In this document: positions 1-7,165 of the stretch, piece by piece
Numbering within the stretch: position 1 is the stretch's first letter
How the letters are laid out: each line of letters begins with the position of its first letter
Virus record (IMG/VR): IMGVR_UViG_3300025128_006668
Coordinates: 1-64,000 of that record
Length of the DNA: 64,000 nucleotides
Reading direction: 5' to 3' (one strand)
From: a virus
Made by a program: the position numbers and the translations under genes
Notes under the pieces: model-generated
Databases searched by the model: none
What the model saw: only the letters and a program-made list of their open reading frames with translations
What the model was told of the DNA's origin: nothing

Positions 1-12
1 CACTCTACTTTT

Positions 13-85
13 GCCCCGTTCGTCTAGTGGACTAGGACATCGGCTTTTCACGCCGAAGACAGGAGTTCAATTCTCCTACGGGGTA
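13..85 (+). tRNA. tRNA-Glu (anticodon TTC)
   Basis: Cloverleaf read by eye: 7-bp acceptor GCCCCGT/ACGGGGT (first pair G-U), D-arm, anticodon loop CTTTTCA with TTC, and T-arm with GTTCAA. CCA is not encoded. It is the first of three tandem tRNAs separated by 2-4 nt, so probably one processed transcript. Confidence 0.93.
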
Positions 86-87
86 CT

Positions 88-161
<74 letters not shown>

Positions 162-165
162 CTAT

Positions 166-239
166 GGACTTGTAGCTCAGTTGGTTAGAGCAGGGGACTC
201 ATAATCCCTTTGTCGTAGGTTCGAGTCCTACCAAGTCTA
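166..239 (+). tRNA. tRNA with CAT anticodon (Met or Ile2)
   Basis: Acceptor GGACTTG/CAAGTCT, anticodon stem GGGGA/TCCCT around loop CTCATAA, T-loop GTTCGAG. A CAT anticodon can be elongator Met, initiator, or lysidine-modified Ile(AUA). The G-T first pair is not the unpaired end of a bacterial initiator. ATA codons are common in the neighbouring genes, so Ile2 is a real alternative. Confidence 0.9.
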
Positions 240-269
240 CTTACTAAACTTTTTATAAGGAACTAACGA

Positions 270-422
270 ATGGACACGATAGCAATTATTTTATGGACGA
301 TAACAGGGACATCGGCGGCTTGGGCATTGTACTTAGGTTACAATATTAACAAAGCTATGAAATGTCTAAGCAGAAATTTAGATCAGCTAAAAGACGATTA
401 CTATGAGCATAGCCATGACTAG
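270..422 (+). CDS. Small single-pass membrane protein
   Basis: 50 residues. An N-terminal hydrophobic segment (about residues 3-24, rich in Ile, Leu, Trp and Ala) is followed by a charged tail ending DDYYEHSHD, so it is a one-pass membrane peptide with a short soluble tail. A TAAGGA ribosome site lies about 8 nt upstream of the ATG. It overlaps the next small gene by 20 nt. No family recognised. Confidence 0.6.
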   Translation: MDTIAIILWTITGTSAAWALYLGYNINKAMKCLSRNLDQLKDDYYEHSHD

Positions 423-543
423 TTCAGAACGAATGGTCTTTCTGTTTGAGCATAAGCATTTGATAGATCAGGTGACAGACTCATATGTTCTTGGGCTTGT
501 GATTAGCTTTCTTATTTACAGCTTTTTTTGTAAGGATCATTAA
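403..543 (+). CDS. Small membrane protein
   Basis: 46 residues with a C-terminal hydrophobic stretch (VLGLVISFLIYSFF, about residues 29-42) ending CKDH. It starts inside the preceding gene and its stop abuts the ATG of the next one. The ATG at 415 is an alternative start. No family recognised. Its tight packing between two small genes supports it as coding. Confidence 0.5.
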   Translation: MSIAMTSSERMVFLFEHKHLIDQVTDSYVLGLVISFLIYSFFCKDH

Positions 544-735
544 ATGAAATATGTAGTTAATTTAGTTAGCAAGAGAGGGACAAACAAGGTAAAATATGTT
601 GAGGGGACTGACATCAAAGATGCCCAACAAAAAGCGGAAAGTGAGTATCCAGATTGGGAAGTACTTAGGATCACTACTGACCAAAATCAGTTAGATTATT
701 ATTCTCTTGTAAAGGACTTAAGAAAAGATGGCTAA
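544..735 (+). CDS. Hypothetical protein, 63 aa
   Basis: Small soluble protein with an alternating-charge pattern (VEGTDIKDAQQKAESEYPDW) that could form a beta-alpha-beta fold. An AAGGA ribosome site lies 7 nt before the ATG. It overlaps the next gene by 8 nt. No family recognised. Confidence 0.6.
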   Translation: MKYVVNLVSKRGTNKVKYVEGTDIKDAQQKAESEYPDWEVLRITTDQNQLDYYSLVKDLRKDG

Positions 736-901
736 CTTTTGTTATCAATGTACAGCAGAAATGTTTGGCGAAGAAAATGCAATCAAAAATGATTTTGCTG
801 GATCAGTTCGTAAGAAAGAAAGATACTTCTGTCTGTGTGAAGGTTGTGGCTGGATTACTGTCGATGGAGATGGCATAAGGGTTGAAGAAGATGAAGAGTG
901 A
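728..901 (+). CDS. Small zinc-ribbon-like protein
   Basis: 57 residues with paired cysteines, CYQC near the N-terminus and CLCEGC in the middle, as in a one-zinc ribbon, plus an acidic C-terminus (RVEEDEE). It overlaps both neighbours (ATG inside the upstream gene, stop inside the next). Function unknown. Such ribbons are common in phage accessory regions and often bind nucleic acid or protein. Confidence 0.6.
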   Translation: MANFCYQCTAEMFGEENAIKNDFAGSVRKKERYFCLCEGCGWITVDGDGIRVEEDEE

Positions 902-1052
902 TGTTCATATACAATGGCTAGTCGGTAAGGAGTGCTATGTCGTCTGGGATGAAGTAGCAATGCCTTTGGGCTATTACGATACAAAAGAGGAAGCAGAGAT
1001 AGCATTTGAAGAGTATTGTCATGAGCTATTCTCTGAAGAGGAAGAAGGTTAA
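891..1052 (+). CDS. Hypothetical protein, 53 aa
   Basis: The frame opens with MKSDVHIQWLVGKECYVVWD and ends with an acidic run EEEEG. It overlaps the preceding small gene by 11 nt and its stop is 4 nt before the next start, as expected in a compact phage operon. No family recognised. Confidence 0.5.
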   Translation: MKSDVHIQWLVGKECYVVWDEVAMPLGYYDTKEEAEIAFEEYCHELFSEEEEG

Positions 1053-1056
1053 GTAG

Positions 1057-1326
1057 TTGAAATATTTAATTGGATGCTGCAACCGAATTGTTAACACAGA
1101 CAATAAGCCTATATGGTGCATTAAGTGTGGCAAGCATGACATAGATGTTGTTGAATTTACAGAGGATACAATGTTACCATGTCCATTCTGCGGGGGTCAT
1201 CCGCAGGCAGAGGCTATGGAGAGCATAGGTCTTTATTGGTATGAGTGCGATGACTGTGGCGGTGCTAGTGGTTCTGCTGATGATTGGGTCAAAGCTAGAG
1301 CCAAATGGAACACTAGATTAAAGTAG
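1057..1326 (+). CDS. Lar-like restriction-alleviation zinc-ribbon protein
   Basis: 89 residues from a TTG start preceded by GAAGG. The C-terminal half carries the Lar-family signature: LPCPFCGG, then a YECDDCGG-type second knuckle, then a KARAKWNTR tail resembling the family's AWN-R ending. The founding Lar proteins relieve type I restriction, but most homologues are just small phage zinc ribbons, so the function is only suggestive. An extra CIKC pair lies upstream. An internal ATG at 1171 would give a more typical-length Lar protein (about 52 aa). Confidence 0.7.
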   Translation: MKYLIGCCNRIVNTDNKPIWCIKCGKHDIDVVEFTEDTMLPCPFCGGHPQAEAMESIGLYWYECDDCGGASGSADDWVKARAKWNTRLK

Positions 1327-1337
1327 TATAATATTTT

Positions 1338-1409
1338 GGGGCGTTAGTTCAACGGATAGAACAGTGGCCTTCTAAGCCTCTAATGTGGGTTCGATTCCTG
1401 CACGCCCTA
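1338..1409 (+). tRNA. tRNA-Arg (anticodon TCT)
   Basis: Acceptor GGGGCGT/ACGCCCT, U8-A9, anticodon loop CTTCTAA with TCT (decodes AGA/AGG), T-arm GGGTTCGATTC. The anticodon stem has one T-T mismatch. AGA is a dominant arginine codon in this phage. A TATAAT at 1327-1332 sits just upstream and could be its -10 box. Confidence 0.9.
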
Positions 1410-1460
1410 CTTTTGTCTTACCGTAAGTAAGTCGATACATTTTTAGAGATGAGGATAGTT

Positions 1461-1820
1461 ATGAAAGCAATTATAGCAAGAGTTGAACTCGATGTAAATT
1501 ATAAATGCCCTAACTGCTTTTTACATTTTAGACTTAGCAACAAGAAGGTTCCGCAAAATAAACCTATGAACCTTGATTGCCCTGAGTGTATGCAGAGACT
1601 AACTATCCCTCCTCTTTTTAAATTTAATAAAAAACAAAAAACAGCTAAGAAGAATGATCCCGTAATTAAGTCAGCTAAGATGGCTTTAACCGCTATGGGT
1701 TTCAAGAATAACGAAGCCACTACTCTTGTAGTTAATAACTATAATGAAGGTATATCGGTGGCGGATCTAATAAAAGGAGCATTAAAAGATGTCGAATCCC
1801 CTGCGACCGGACAGACTTGA
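1461..1820 (+). CDS. Zinc ribbon fused to RuvA domain III-like module
   Basis: 119 residues. Residues 14-50 form a zinc ribbon (CPNC at 16-19, CPEC at 40-43). After a Lys-rich linker, residues about 68-112 (VIKSAKMALTAMGFKNNEA, then ISVADLIKGALKDV) resemble the C-terminal domain III of RuvA, the flexible three-helix bundle that contacts RuvB. The next gene, overlapping by 32 nt, is RuvB, which strongly supports the match. The Holliday-junction-binding domains I/II of RuvA are absent, so this may be a cut-down RuvB adaptor whose zinc ribbon supplies DNA binding. An upstream ATG at 1449 exists, but GAGGA sits correctly for 1461. Confidence 0.65.
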   Translation: MKAIIARVELDVNYKCPNCFLHFRLSNKKVPQNKPMNLDCPECMQRLTIPPLFKFNKKQKTAKKNDPVIKSAKMALTAMGFKNNEATTLVVNNYNEGISVADLIKGALKDVESPATGQT

Positions 1821-2712
1821 TAGCCTGATTGGGCAAGAGTCGATAATAACTAACCTTAAAGTTTCGATAGCTTCAACAAGGTCAAGAAGCGCAGTCCTTC
1901 AGCACTGTCTCTTCTACGGAGGTGCTGGACTAGGGAAGACAACCCTCGCAAGAGCATTGGCTAATGAGCTTGGAGTCAAGATAGAGATTGCTAACGGGTC
2001 TGCTATATCTAACAACAAAGATATTCTTCCTTATCTAATGAAAATGGAGAGAGGCTCTATCCTCTTTATTGATGAGATTCATCGAATGAACCGCAAGGTA
2101 CAGGAGTATATGCTTACGGTTATCGAGGACTTTAGATTGGACATTGTTGTTCCAGCTACAAAGAATAGTCAAGGTGAGACCGTGAGCATTGATCTCCCTA
2201 AGTTTACCCTTGTTGGAGCTACAACTGAAATGGGGGACTTAGTACAGCCATTCTTAGATAGGTTTAAGCTCAAGCATTTTATGCGGCCATACAGTGTAGA
2301 CGATCTGTCAGAGCTTCTCTCTCTAAACTGCAAGAAACTTGATGTTAATATGTCAGAAGAAGCAATAAGAATAATAGCTAAAGCTAGTAGAGGAACCCCC
2401 AGAATAGCTAATAATTTTCTTGAGTGGGTAAGAGACTATAAAATAGCTTACAATATAAATGGTTTACAAAAGCAAGAGGTCACGCAAGCACTAGAAATGC
2501 AGGGGATTGACGAGAATGGGCTAAATCCCGTAGACAGAGACTACCTAGCCGTACTCGAAAAGCTACCGAAAGGGTCGGCGGTCGGTGTAAATACATTGTG
2601 TAGCGCATTAAATATTGATAGGCAAACAATAGAGCAAAAGATAGAACCGTTCCTTATTAGGCAGGGATATGTAGCTAAAACCTCAAAAGGTAGAATACTA
2701 ACAAGGCAGTAA
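1789..2712 (+). CDS. ruvB: RuvB-like Holliday junction branch-migration ATPase
   Basis: 307 residues against about 330-350 in bacterial RuvB. AAA+ motifs are intact: LRP-R-L--LIGQ N-terminus, Walker A GGAGLGKTT, Walker B LFIDEIHR, sensor 1 VGATTE, arginine-finger region FLDRF, sensor 2 SRGTPRIANN. A C-terminal winged-helix follows (residues about 240-305, ending FLIRQGYV and R-LT). It should drive branch migration during recombination-dependent replication. It overlaps the RuvA-III-like gene, with AAAAGGAG upstream of the ATG, indicating co-translation. No canonical ruvA or ruvC is in the window. Confidence 0.92.
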   Translation: MSNPLRPDRLDSLIGQESIITNLKVSIASTRSRSAVLQHCLFYGGAGLGKTTLARALANELGVKIEIANGSAISNNKDILPYLMKMERGSILFIDEIHRMNRKVQEYMLTVIEDFRLDIVVPATKNSQGETVSIDLPKFTLVGATTEMGDLVQPFLDRFKLKHFMRPYSVDDLSELLSLNCKKLDVNMSEEAIRIIAKASRGTPRIANNFLEWVRDYKIAYNINGLQKQEVTQALEMQGIDENGLNPVDRDYLAVLEKLPKGSAVGVNTLCSALNIDRQTIEQKIEPFLIRQGYVAKTSKGRILTRQ

Positions 2713-2717
2713 CAATC

Positions 2718-3980
2718 ATGACCCCACAAGAACTCCATTCAAACTCAACTGTAGTAGACTTACATTGCCACTCCGCTATCAAGGCATCAATCTTCCACCG
2801 TAACATGGGTTCAGCTAAAGAGAAGTTTCTTATGGGACTTTTCAAAAGGAAGTTTTGGCCTTTGTCAAACAGAACAACGTTTCCAAGACTTATTGAGGGC
2901 GGTCTTGATGTTATGCTATCAACAGCCTTCATTCCTGAAGGTGGATGGTATGAAGACATGTCTCTTGCGAAGTGGCTAATTAAGTTAGCTCCTAATGTCC
3001 GAAAAGAGATTTATGAAGCATCCTATTTTGACGCAACGATGAATGTACTAGATGAGATGGAAGACCAAGCGTCTGAGTGGAATAAAGCACCAAAGGTGGG
3101 TGTAAATATATTTGGAGAGCCACTGGCAAATAGAAAAAAAATTGCTGTCTGCAAGTCTGTTTCCGATTTAGACAAGGCGCTTGAGGATGGTAGCTTGGCA
3201 TTGATTCACTCAGTTGAAGGCGCACACTCGTTGCAAGCCAACTCAGCACAACCAAAACCACACGATGTTGACATTAGTCATGAAGAAAAATTAAATACAG
3301 CACTAACTAACCTAGAGCATTTTTATAATAAGGGCGTTGCATATCTAACCCTAGCTCACTTCTATGAGAACGACTGCGCACCTCCAGTATTTCCGTGGCC
3401 TGAATACGCCCTAAGTCATGGAAACTGGGAAAGCCTTCTCTCGAAATGGGATGAAGACAAAGGCTTGACAGATATTGGAGAAGCCGTTGTTGAAAAGATG
3501 TTTGAGCTAGGGATGCTATTAGATATATCACACTGTACACTCAAAGCTAGGCGAAGAATCTATGACATAGCAGATCATCACCATGCTGAAGAGTGTATTT
3601 TTGCCAGTCATGTTGGAGCCTTTGAGGTAAATAGATTAAGCTATAACTTACAAGACTGGGAACTTAAGTGGCTTGCTGATCATGGAGGAGTTGCTGGTAT
3701 AATCTTTATGAACTATTGGATTTCTCCTGTAGACAGTCAGCTTGGATTAAAATATATAGAACAGACAATAGACCATATTATAAATGTAGCGGGATCAGAT
3801 GTGCCAGCTATAGGGACAGACTTTGATGGCTTCACTGATCCTCCAGATGAGATCATACACATGGGTCAGTTACCCAGAATCACATCTCACCTTAAAGCGG
3901 TTGGATGGGATGATCATACTATACGAAAATTTCTTGGAGACAATTCTTTAAGACTAATCCGAAATGGTTGGAAAAAATGA
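2718..3980 (+). CDS. Peptidase M19 (membrane dipeptidase) family protein
   Basis: 420 residues with the M19 TIM-barrel landmarks: VVDLHCHS near the N-terminus, IHSVEGAH (bridging Glu), LTLAHFYEND, LDISHC and ASHVG (metal His), and GTDFDGF (Asp) near the C-terminus. The N-terminal metal motif is H-x-H rather than the classic H-x-D, as in some bacterial subgroups. Family members cleave dipeptides, often D-amino-acid-containing ones. No signal peptide is visible, so a cytoplasmic role is likely, for example in recycling or remodelling peptides. It is an unusual phage cargo gene, located directly after ruvB. Confidence 0.82.
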   Translation: MTPQELHSNSTVVDLHCHSAIKASIFHRNMGSAKEKFLMGLFKRKFWPLSNRTTFPRLIEGGLDVMLSTAFIPEGGWYEDMSLAKWLIKLAPNVRKEIYEASYFDATMNVLDEMEDQASEWNKAPKVGVNIFGEPLANRKKIAVCKSVSDLDKALEDGSLALIHSVEGAHSLQANSAQPKPHDVDISHEEKLNTALTNLEHFYNKGVAYLTLAHFYENDCAPPVFPWPEYALSHGNWESLLSKWDEDKGLTDIGEAVVEKMFELGMLLDISHCTLKARRRIYDIADHHHAEECIFASHVGAFEVNRLSYNLQDWELKWLADHGGVAGIIFMNYWISPVDSQLGLKYIEQTIDHIINVAGSDVPAIGTDFDGFTDPPDEIIHMGQLPRITSHLKAVGWDDHTIRKFLGDNSLRLIRNGWKK

Positions 3981-4264
3981 ATAAGCTAAACATACTCTGC
4001 TTGGTTACGCTAGCAGTAGGAATAGGATGCTTAGGATATAGTAATTATAAATTAAATAAAGTAGTTAATTCTTTAAATCAGCATATGCAATATAACGCTA
4101 TGTTAAGTAGTGACAATTCTATGAGGATTGAGATGTTTCTTCAAGCTATGTCTAATGAGTTTGAAGATGAAGTAAAGGCTGTTGTTAGACCAATGCTTAA
4201 AGAACAATTAGAAGATATAAAAGTAGAAATAGAAAAATGGAATACAAGTATAGAGCAAGATTAG
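3977..4264 (+). CDS. Single-pass membrane protein with helical tail
   Basis: 95 residues from the ATG that overlaps the preceding stop (ATGA); an in-frame TTG at 3968 would add three residues. One N-terminal transmembrane segment (about residues 4-22, ILCLVTLAVGIGCLGY) is followed by a long, charged, probably helical region to EKWNTSIEQD. No family recognised. Topology is likely N-in with an exported helical tail. Confidence 0.6.
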   Translation: MNKLNILCLVTLAVGIGCLGYSNYKLNKVVNSLNQHMQYNAMLSSDNSMRIEMFLQAMSNEFEDEVKAVVRPMLKEQLEDIKVEIEKWNTSIEQD

Positions 4265-4545
4265 TCAGATGTGTTGATGGAGATACTGCCGATCTTGATG
4301 TCGATTTAGGTTTTTATTTAACTGCTAGAATAAGATGTAGGCTGACAGGTGTTAATACTCCCGAAAGAGGCCAAGCTAATTTCAAAGAAGCAACTAATAT
4401 ACTTGAGGACTTAATAAAACAACAATCAGATGCAAGCGGATATTTTAATATAATAACAGGAAAGACAGGTAAATATGGTAGATGGCTTGTTGTAATAGAT
4501 GGGGTTAACACTGTCTTAGCTAAGAGATGGCCTTATGAAAGATAA
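4237..4545 (+). CDS. SNase-like (thermonuclease fold) nuclease
   Basis: 102 residues. The opening RARLVRCVDGDTADLDVDLGF and the RIRCRLTGVNTPE and GKTGKYGRWL blocks match the staphylococcal nuclease family. The catalytic pattern (Arg in RIR, Asp in DGDT, Glu in TPE, Arg in GRWL) appears present. It lacks a signal peptide, so it probably acts inside the cell on DNA or RNA. It overlaps the upstream gene by 28 nt. Confidence 0.82.
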   Translation: MEYKYRARLVRCVDGDTADLDVDLGFYLTARIRCRLTGVNTPERGQANFKEATNILEDLIKQQSDASGYFNIITGKTGKYGRWLVVIDGVNTVLAKRWPYER

Positions 4546-4696
4546 GTATGATGGAGAGCTATTTTTAAATCTTCAGAGGTTGTCCATAGAGAAGCCTGAT
4601 CTGGTTGAAGTATTTGTAGATGTCAATGGTGAAATAGAATTTGAAGTAGAACTTAACTTCTTTTTTGATAATTTAGAAAAAATTTTTGGATTTTAG
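4535..4696 (+). CDS. Hypothetical acidic protein, 53 aa
   Basis: The frame starts inside the SNase gene (ATGAAAG) and encodes a small acidic protein with beta-prone VEVFVDVNGEIEFEVELNFFF. It overlaps the SNase gene by 11 nt. The next gene has its own promoter, so this is probably the last gene of the transcript. No family recognised. Confidence 0.5.
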   Translation: MKDKYDGELFLNLQRLSIEKPDLVEVFVDVNGEIEFEVELNFFFDNLEKIFGF

Positions 4697-4700
4697 ACTT

Positions 4701-4727
4701 GCAACTAACGAATTGATATGGTATAAT
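4701..4727 (+). promoter_or_regulatory. Sigma70-like promoter
   Basis: TTGCAA at about 4700-4705, a 17-nt spacer and TATAAT at about 4723-4728 form a near-consensus host-type promoter. It lies in the only gap between the 4535-4696 gene and the zinc-ribbon gene at 4777. This is the best-matching promoter I could read by eye in the window. Confidence 0.6.
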
Positions 4728-4776
4728 CTTTTGTATGGGTTTGCTTTTTTATTAGGACACAGGAGATTTGGGATAT

Positions 4777-5202
4777 ATGAAATTAAAAAGAGGACAAAAG
4801 CTTTGTAAGCACTGTGGTGCTGTCAATGCCGCCAGAAGCAGCAGATGTAATACTTGTGAAAAACCATTTATTTCTAAAAATACTCCCATAAAAAATGAGG
4901 TTAAGGACTGGGAAGGTCTTAAAAAAGGAGATTGGTTAAGGGTAATTCAGGGAACCGGCCCATATTTTACATGCAAAAGACAGACAGATGAGGCCAGCGT
5001 TGGTGATAAGATATATATGGGATGCAAGGGCAAGTATGAAGTTATCAGTATTGATCGTAAGGGACTTCTATGTAAGGCCCTAGGCAGGAAAAACTGCGGT
5101 GTGGAATTTGTGTACATGGGAGAGAGAAACTTCTGCGAGTATACTGGTATTACAAAAGAGCCGCACAGGATTGTAAAGTTAAGGACGAGAAAGAGACTTT
5201 AG
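4777..5202 (+). CDS. Zinc-ribbon protein of unknown function
   Basis: 141 residues. The N-terminus carries a zinc ribbon (CKHCG, then CNTC, residues about 9-27). The rest is a soluble, probably beta-rich domain with GDWLRVIQGTGPYF and GDKIYMGCKGKYEVISID, resembling an SH3/KOW-like barrel, and a very basic end (RIVKLRTRKRL). AGGAG lies 11 nt before the ATG; a TTG nine bases upstream is too close to that site. It could bind RNA or DNA, but no family is certain. Confidence 0.6.
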   Translation: MKLKRGQKLCKHCGAVNAARSSRCNTCEKPFISKNTPIKNEVKDWEGLKKGDWLRVIQGTGPYFTCKRQTDEASVGDKIYMGCKGKYEVISIDRKGLLCKALGRKNCGVEFVYMGERNFCEYTGITKEPHRIVKLRTRKRL

Positions 5203-5205
5203 GGG

Positions 5206-5211
5206 TATAAT
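5206..5211 (+). promoter_or_regulatory. -10 element TATAAT in a recurring GGGGTATAATATAGTA context
   Basis: The 16-base block GGGGTATAATATAGTA here is repeated at 31343-31358, where it also precedes a gene. No good -35 box is visible at 17 nt. It lies 36 nt before the 5248 start, leaving room for a leader with ATGGAG as ribosome site. Confidence 0.45.
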
Positions 5212-5247
5212 ATAGTAAGAAAACCGCACAAATGGAGATAATAATAA

Positions 5248-5883
5248 ATGTCTAGTTTAAATACAACTGCAACAACGAAACATGACTTTTCGTTTCAGCA
5301 GCTAGGAACCGATGCAAATGCTGTTGTCAATAGGCAGGGCACTTTAGGCCAATCGGTAAGCTTCACATCTGGCACCGGATTTCAGCAAATAAATGCAGTG
5401 CTAGACCTTCAGAACATCCCTTTAGTAACAGGGAGTACATACACAATAAACTTTAGTAGATCAGAACAGCCCGCTGTCGATGGTAAGTATATTATACCCT
5501 TCAGTAATATAAAAAGCTTGGCTATATCTAACAATACCACAGGAACAGCATCTGAAATGCAACTGTCCGCTGGTACATCAAACGGTCAAAGCTCTGCGTT
5601 TCAAGAACCGTTTGCATACAAAACAGGCGGCGTAACATTAAAGGGAGAATCTTCTTGGTCTTACACAAGTCCTTATCTAGGAACTACTGTGCCGACAGGC
5701 GGGTTCACATTTACAATAAGAAATACAAGTGTAGAGCATGTGACGGGCGCTGGTGCAACTACAGGATTAGCTCCCACTCCTGTAACTTTCAATCTCATGG
5801 CTGCGGGGGTTAGCGGTTCTCAAGAGCCGGGCGGTACGTTAACAACATTCACTTATGATTATGAGCTAACTTATAGGGTATAG
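5248..5883 (+). CDS. Probable structural (beta-rich) virion protein
   Basis: 211 residues, rich in Thr, Ser, Gly and Asn and poor in charge. Regular beta-strand patterns (TYTINFSRSE, TFTIRNTSVEH, TTFTYDYELTYRV) are typical of phage decoration, fibre or tail-tube-like proteins. There is no signal peptide and no cysteine. It has its own TATAAT element and stands at the head of the glycan operon. A structural role is inferred from composition only. Confidence 0.5.
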   Translation: MSSLNTTATTKHDFSFQQLGTDANAVVNRQGTLGQSVSFTSGTGFQQINAVLDLQNIPLVTGSTYTINFSRSEQPAVDGKYIIPFSNIKSLAISNNTTGTASEMQLSAGTSNGQSSAFQEPFAYKTGGVTLKGESSWSYTSPYLGTTVPTGGFTFTIRNTSVEHVTGAGATTGLAPTPVTFNLMAAGVSGSQEPGGTLTTFTYDYELTYRV

Positions 5884-5891
5884 GATATTAA

Positions 5892-6251
5892 ATGACAGAG
5901 GAAAGAGTATATGTCCCTAAAGGATGGGGATATGAGGATTGGATTGTAAACAAAAAAGAATACTGCGGTAAACTACTCTTCTTTAAAAAAGGTAAGAGGT
6001 GCAGTTGGCATTATCATAAGCTAAAAGACGAAACCTTCTATGTTCACAAAGGAGAGCTAGAGGTTAGATTCGGATGGGGTGACGAAAAGTCAAGCCTAAA
6101 CACTACTGTCAAAGTTCTTAAAGCCGGAGACACCTTTCATGTACCGGTAGGCATGAGACATCAAATGACGGGATTGACGGATGTTGAGATGTTTGAGTTT
6201 TCTACCCAACACTTTGATGAGGATTCGATAAGGATTGAGAAAGGAAACTGA
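5892..6251 (+). CDS. Cupin domain protein (sugar isomerase-like)
   Basis: 119 residues forming one cupin. Motif 1 is WHYHKLKDETFYVHKGELEV (metal His-x-His and Glu); motif 2 is AGDTFHVPVGMRHQM. This spacing resembles the type II mannose-6-phosphate isomerase and lyxose isomerase cupins, so sugar-phosphate isomerisation or epimerisation is plausible. It resembles the C-terminal cupin of the NeuB fusion at 16757-18298 (QYHLKKEETFVVLHGKLEL), suggesting a shared substrate class. Its last bases overlap the ribosome site of the next gene. Confidence 0.75.
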   Translation: MTEERVYVPKGWGYEDWIVNKKEYCGKLLFFKKGKRCSWHYHKLKDETFYVHKGELEVRFGWGDEKSSLNTTVKVLKAGDTFHVPVGMRHQMTGLTDVEMFEFSTQHFDEDSIRIEKGN

Positions 6252-6252
6252 C

Positions 6253-6435
6253 TTGAATAAAAGGCAACCTATAAAGGGTACTAAACAAATATATCAGGAC
6301 GTGGCTGATCTGTATGCTAACAAGAAGTGTAAGATATGCTATGGAAGAGGGCTAATAACAATAACCCCTCCTAAACAACAGAAACAGGTAACATACTGTC
6401 AATGTGTTGAGAGGAATTTGAATAAGTATGGGTAA
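6253..6435 (+). CDS. Small DnaJ-type zinc-finger protein
   Basis: 60 residues from a TTG start that has AAGGA seven nucleotides upstream; a TTG at 6235 would extend it. It carries CKICYGRG, the CxxCxGxG zinc-binding repeat of DnaJ, and CQC further on, enough for one zinc site. Small proteins of this kind occur widely in phages, with unknown roles. It overlaps the methyltransferase gene by 8 nt. Confidence 0.55.
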   Translation: MNKRQPIKGTKQIYQDVADLYANKKCKICYGRGLITITPPKQQKQVTYCQCVERNLNKYG

Positions 6436-7165
6436 CGTAGATCACGCACAGATAATATCAAACATTTTTATTAGTAAGTTCTACAAAGACTTTGGAAAAG
6501 GCAGATACTTTCACCCGTGGATGTACTACCCAGAGTTTTCCGAGTTGACTGCCCTTACAAGATGGGCTACGGAAAATGATAAAGGAACCGGCTCTACTCT
6601 GCTGACCCATTCTAAGCTATACAATCTTATTAAATGTGCAAAGACATGCCTTAGAATTGAAGGCTCTTTCTGGGAGTGTGGAGTTTATGAAGGAGGAAGC
6701 GCCTCGGTTCTGGCTGGAGTATTATCAGATACTAATAAGACTCTTAATTTGTTTGATACTTTTCAAGGTATGCCAGTTTCAGAGCCAGAGAATAACGACT
6801 ATCATCCTTTAGGAAAGTATGCAACTTCTTCTGTTTCAAAATTGAAGTCAATGTTTAAGTATAATTACCCAGATGTTTATGAAAGAATCAATTTAGTAGA
6901 AGGGACTATTCCAGAGACATTTGAATCGTTTGACAGTGAAGAAATAGCGTTCGCACATTTAGATGTAGATCAATATGCCTCAATAAAGAGTTGTTTAGAG
7001 TTCATTTGGCCTCGCATGTCTGTAGGCGGAATAATAGTCTTAGATGACTATGGGGATAAGGATTGTAGAGGAGCATTATCTGCGACAGAGGAATTCTGTA
7101 ACGCTAACGATACACATGTTGTCTATTGCCTAGAAGGTCAGGGTCTCCTAATAAAAAATAGTTGA
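6428..7165 (+). CDS. TylF/MycF-type O-methyltransferase
   Basis: 245 residues, SAM-dependent. GSFWECGVYEGGSASVLAG is the SAM loop, LFDTFQGMPVSEPEN is the TylF family signature, and IAFAHLDVDQYASIKSCLEF followed by GGIIVLDDYG form the metal-dependent acidic core. TylF-family enzymes methylate sugar hydroxyls on macrolides and glycans. It leads the glycan island and its stop overlaps the kinase start (TGATG). Confidence 0.85.
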   Translation: MGNVDHAQIISNIFISKFYKDFGKGRYFHPWMYYPEFSELTALTRWATENDKGTGSTLLTHSKLYNLIKCAKTCLRIEGSFWECGVYEGGSASVLAGVLSDTNKTLNLFDTFQGMPVSEPENNDYHPLGKYATSSVSKLKSMFKYNYPDVYERINLVEGTIPETFESFDSEEIAFAHLDVDQYASIKSCLEFIWPRMSVGGIIVLDDYGDKDCRGALSATEEFCNANDTHVVYCLEGQGLLIKNS

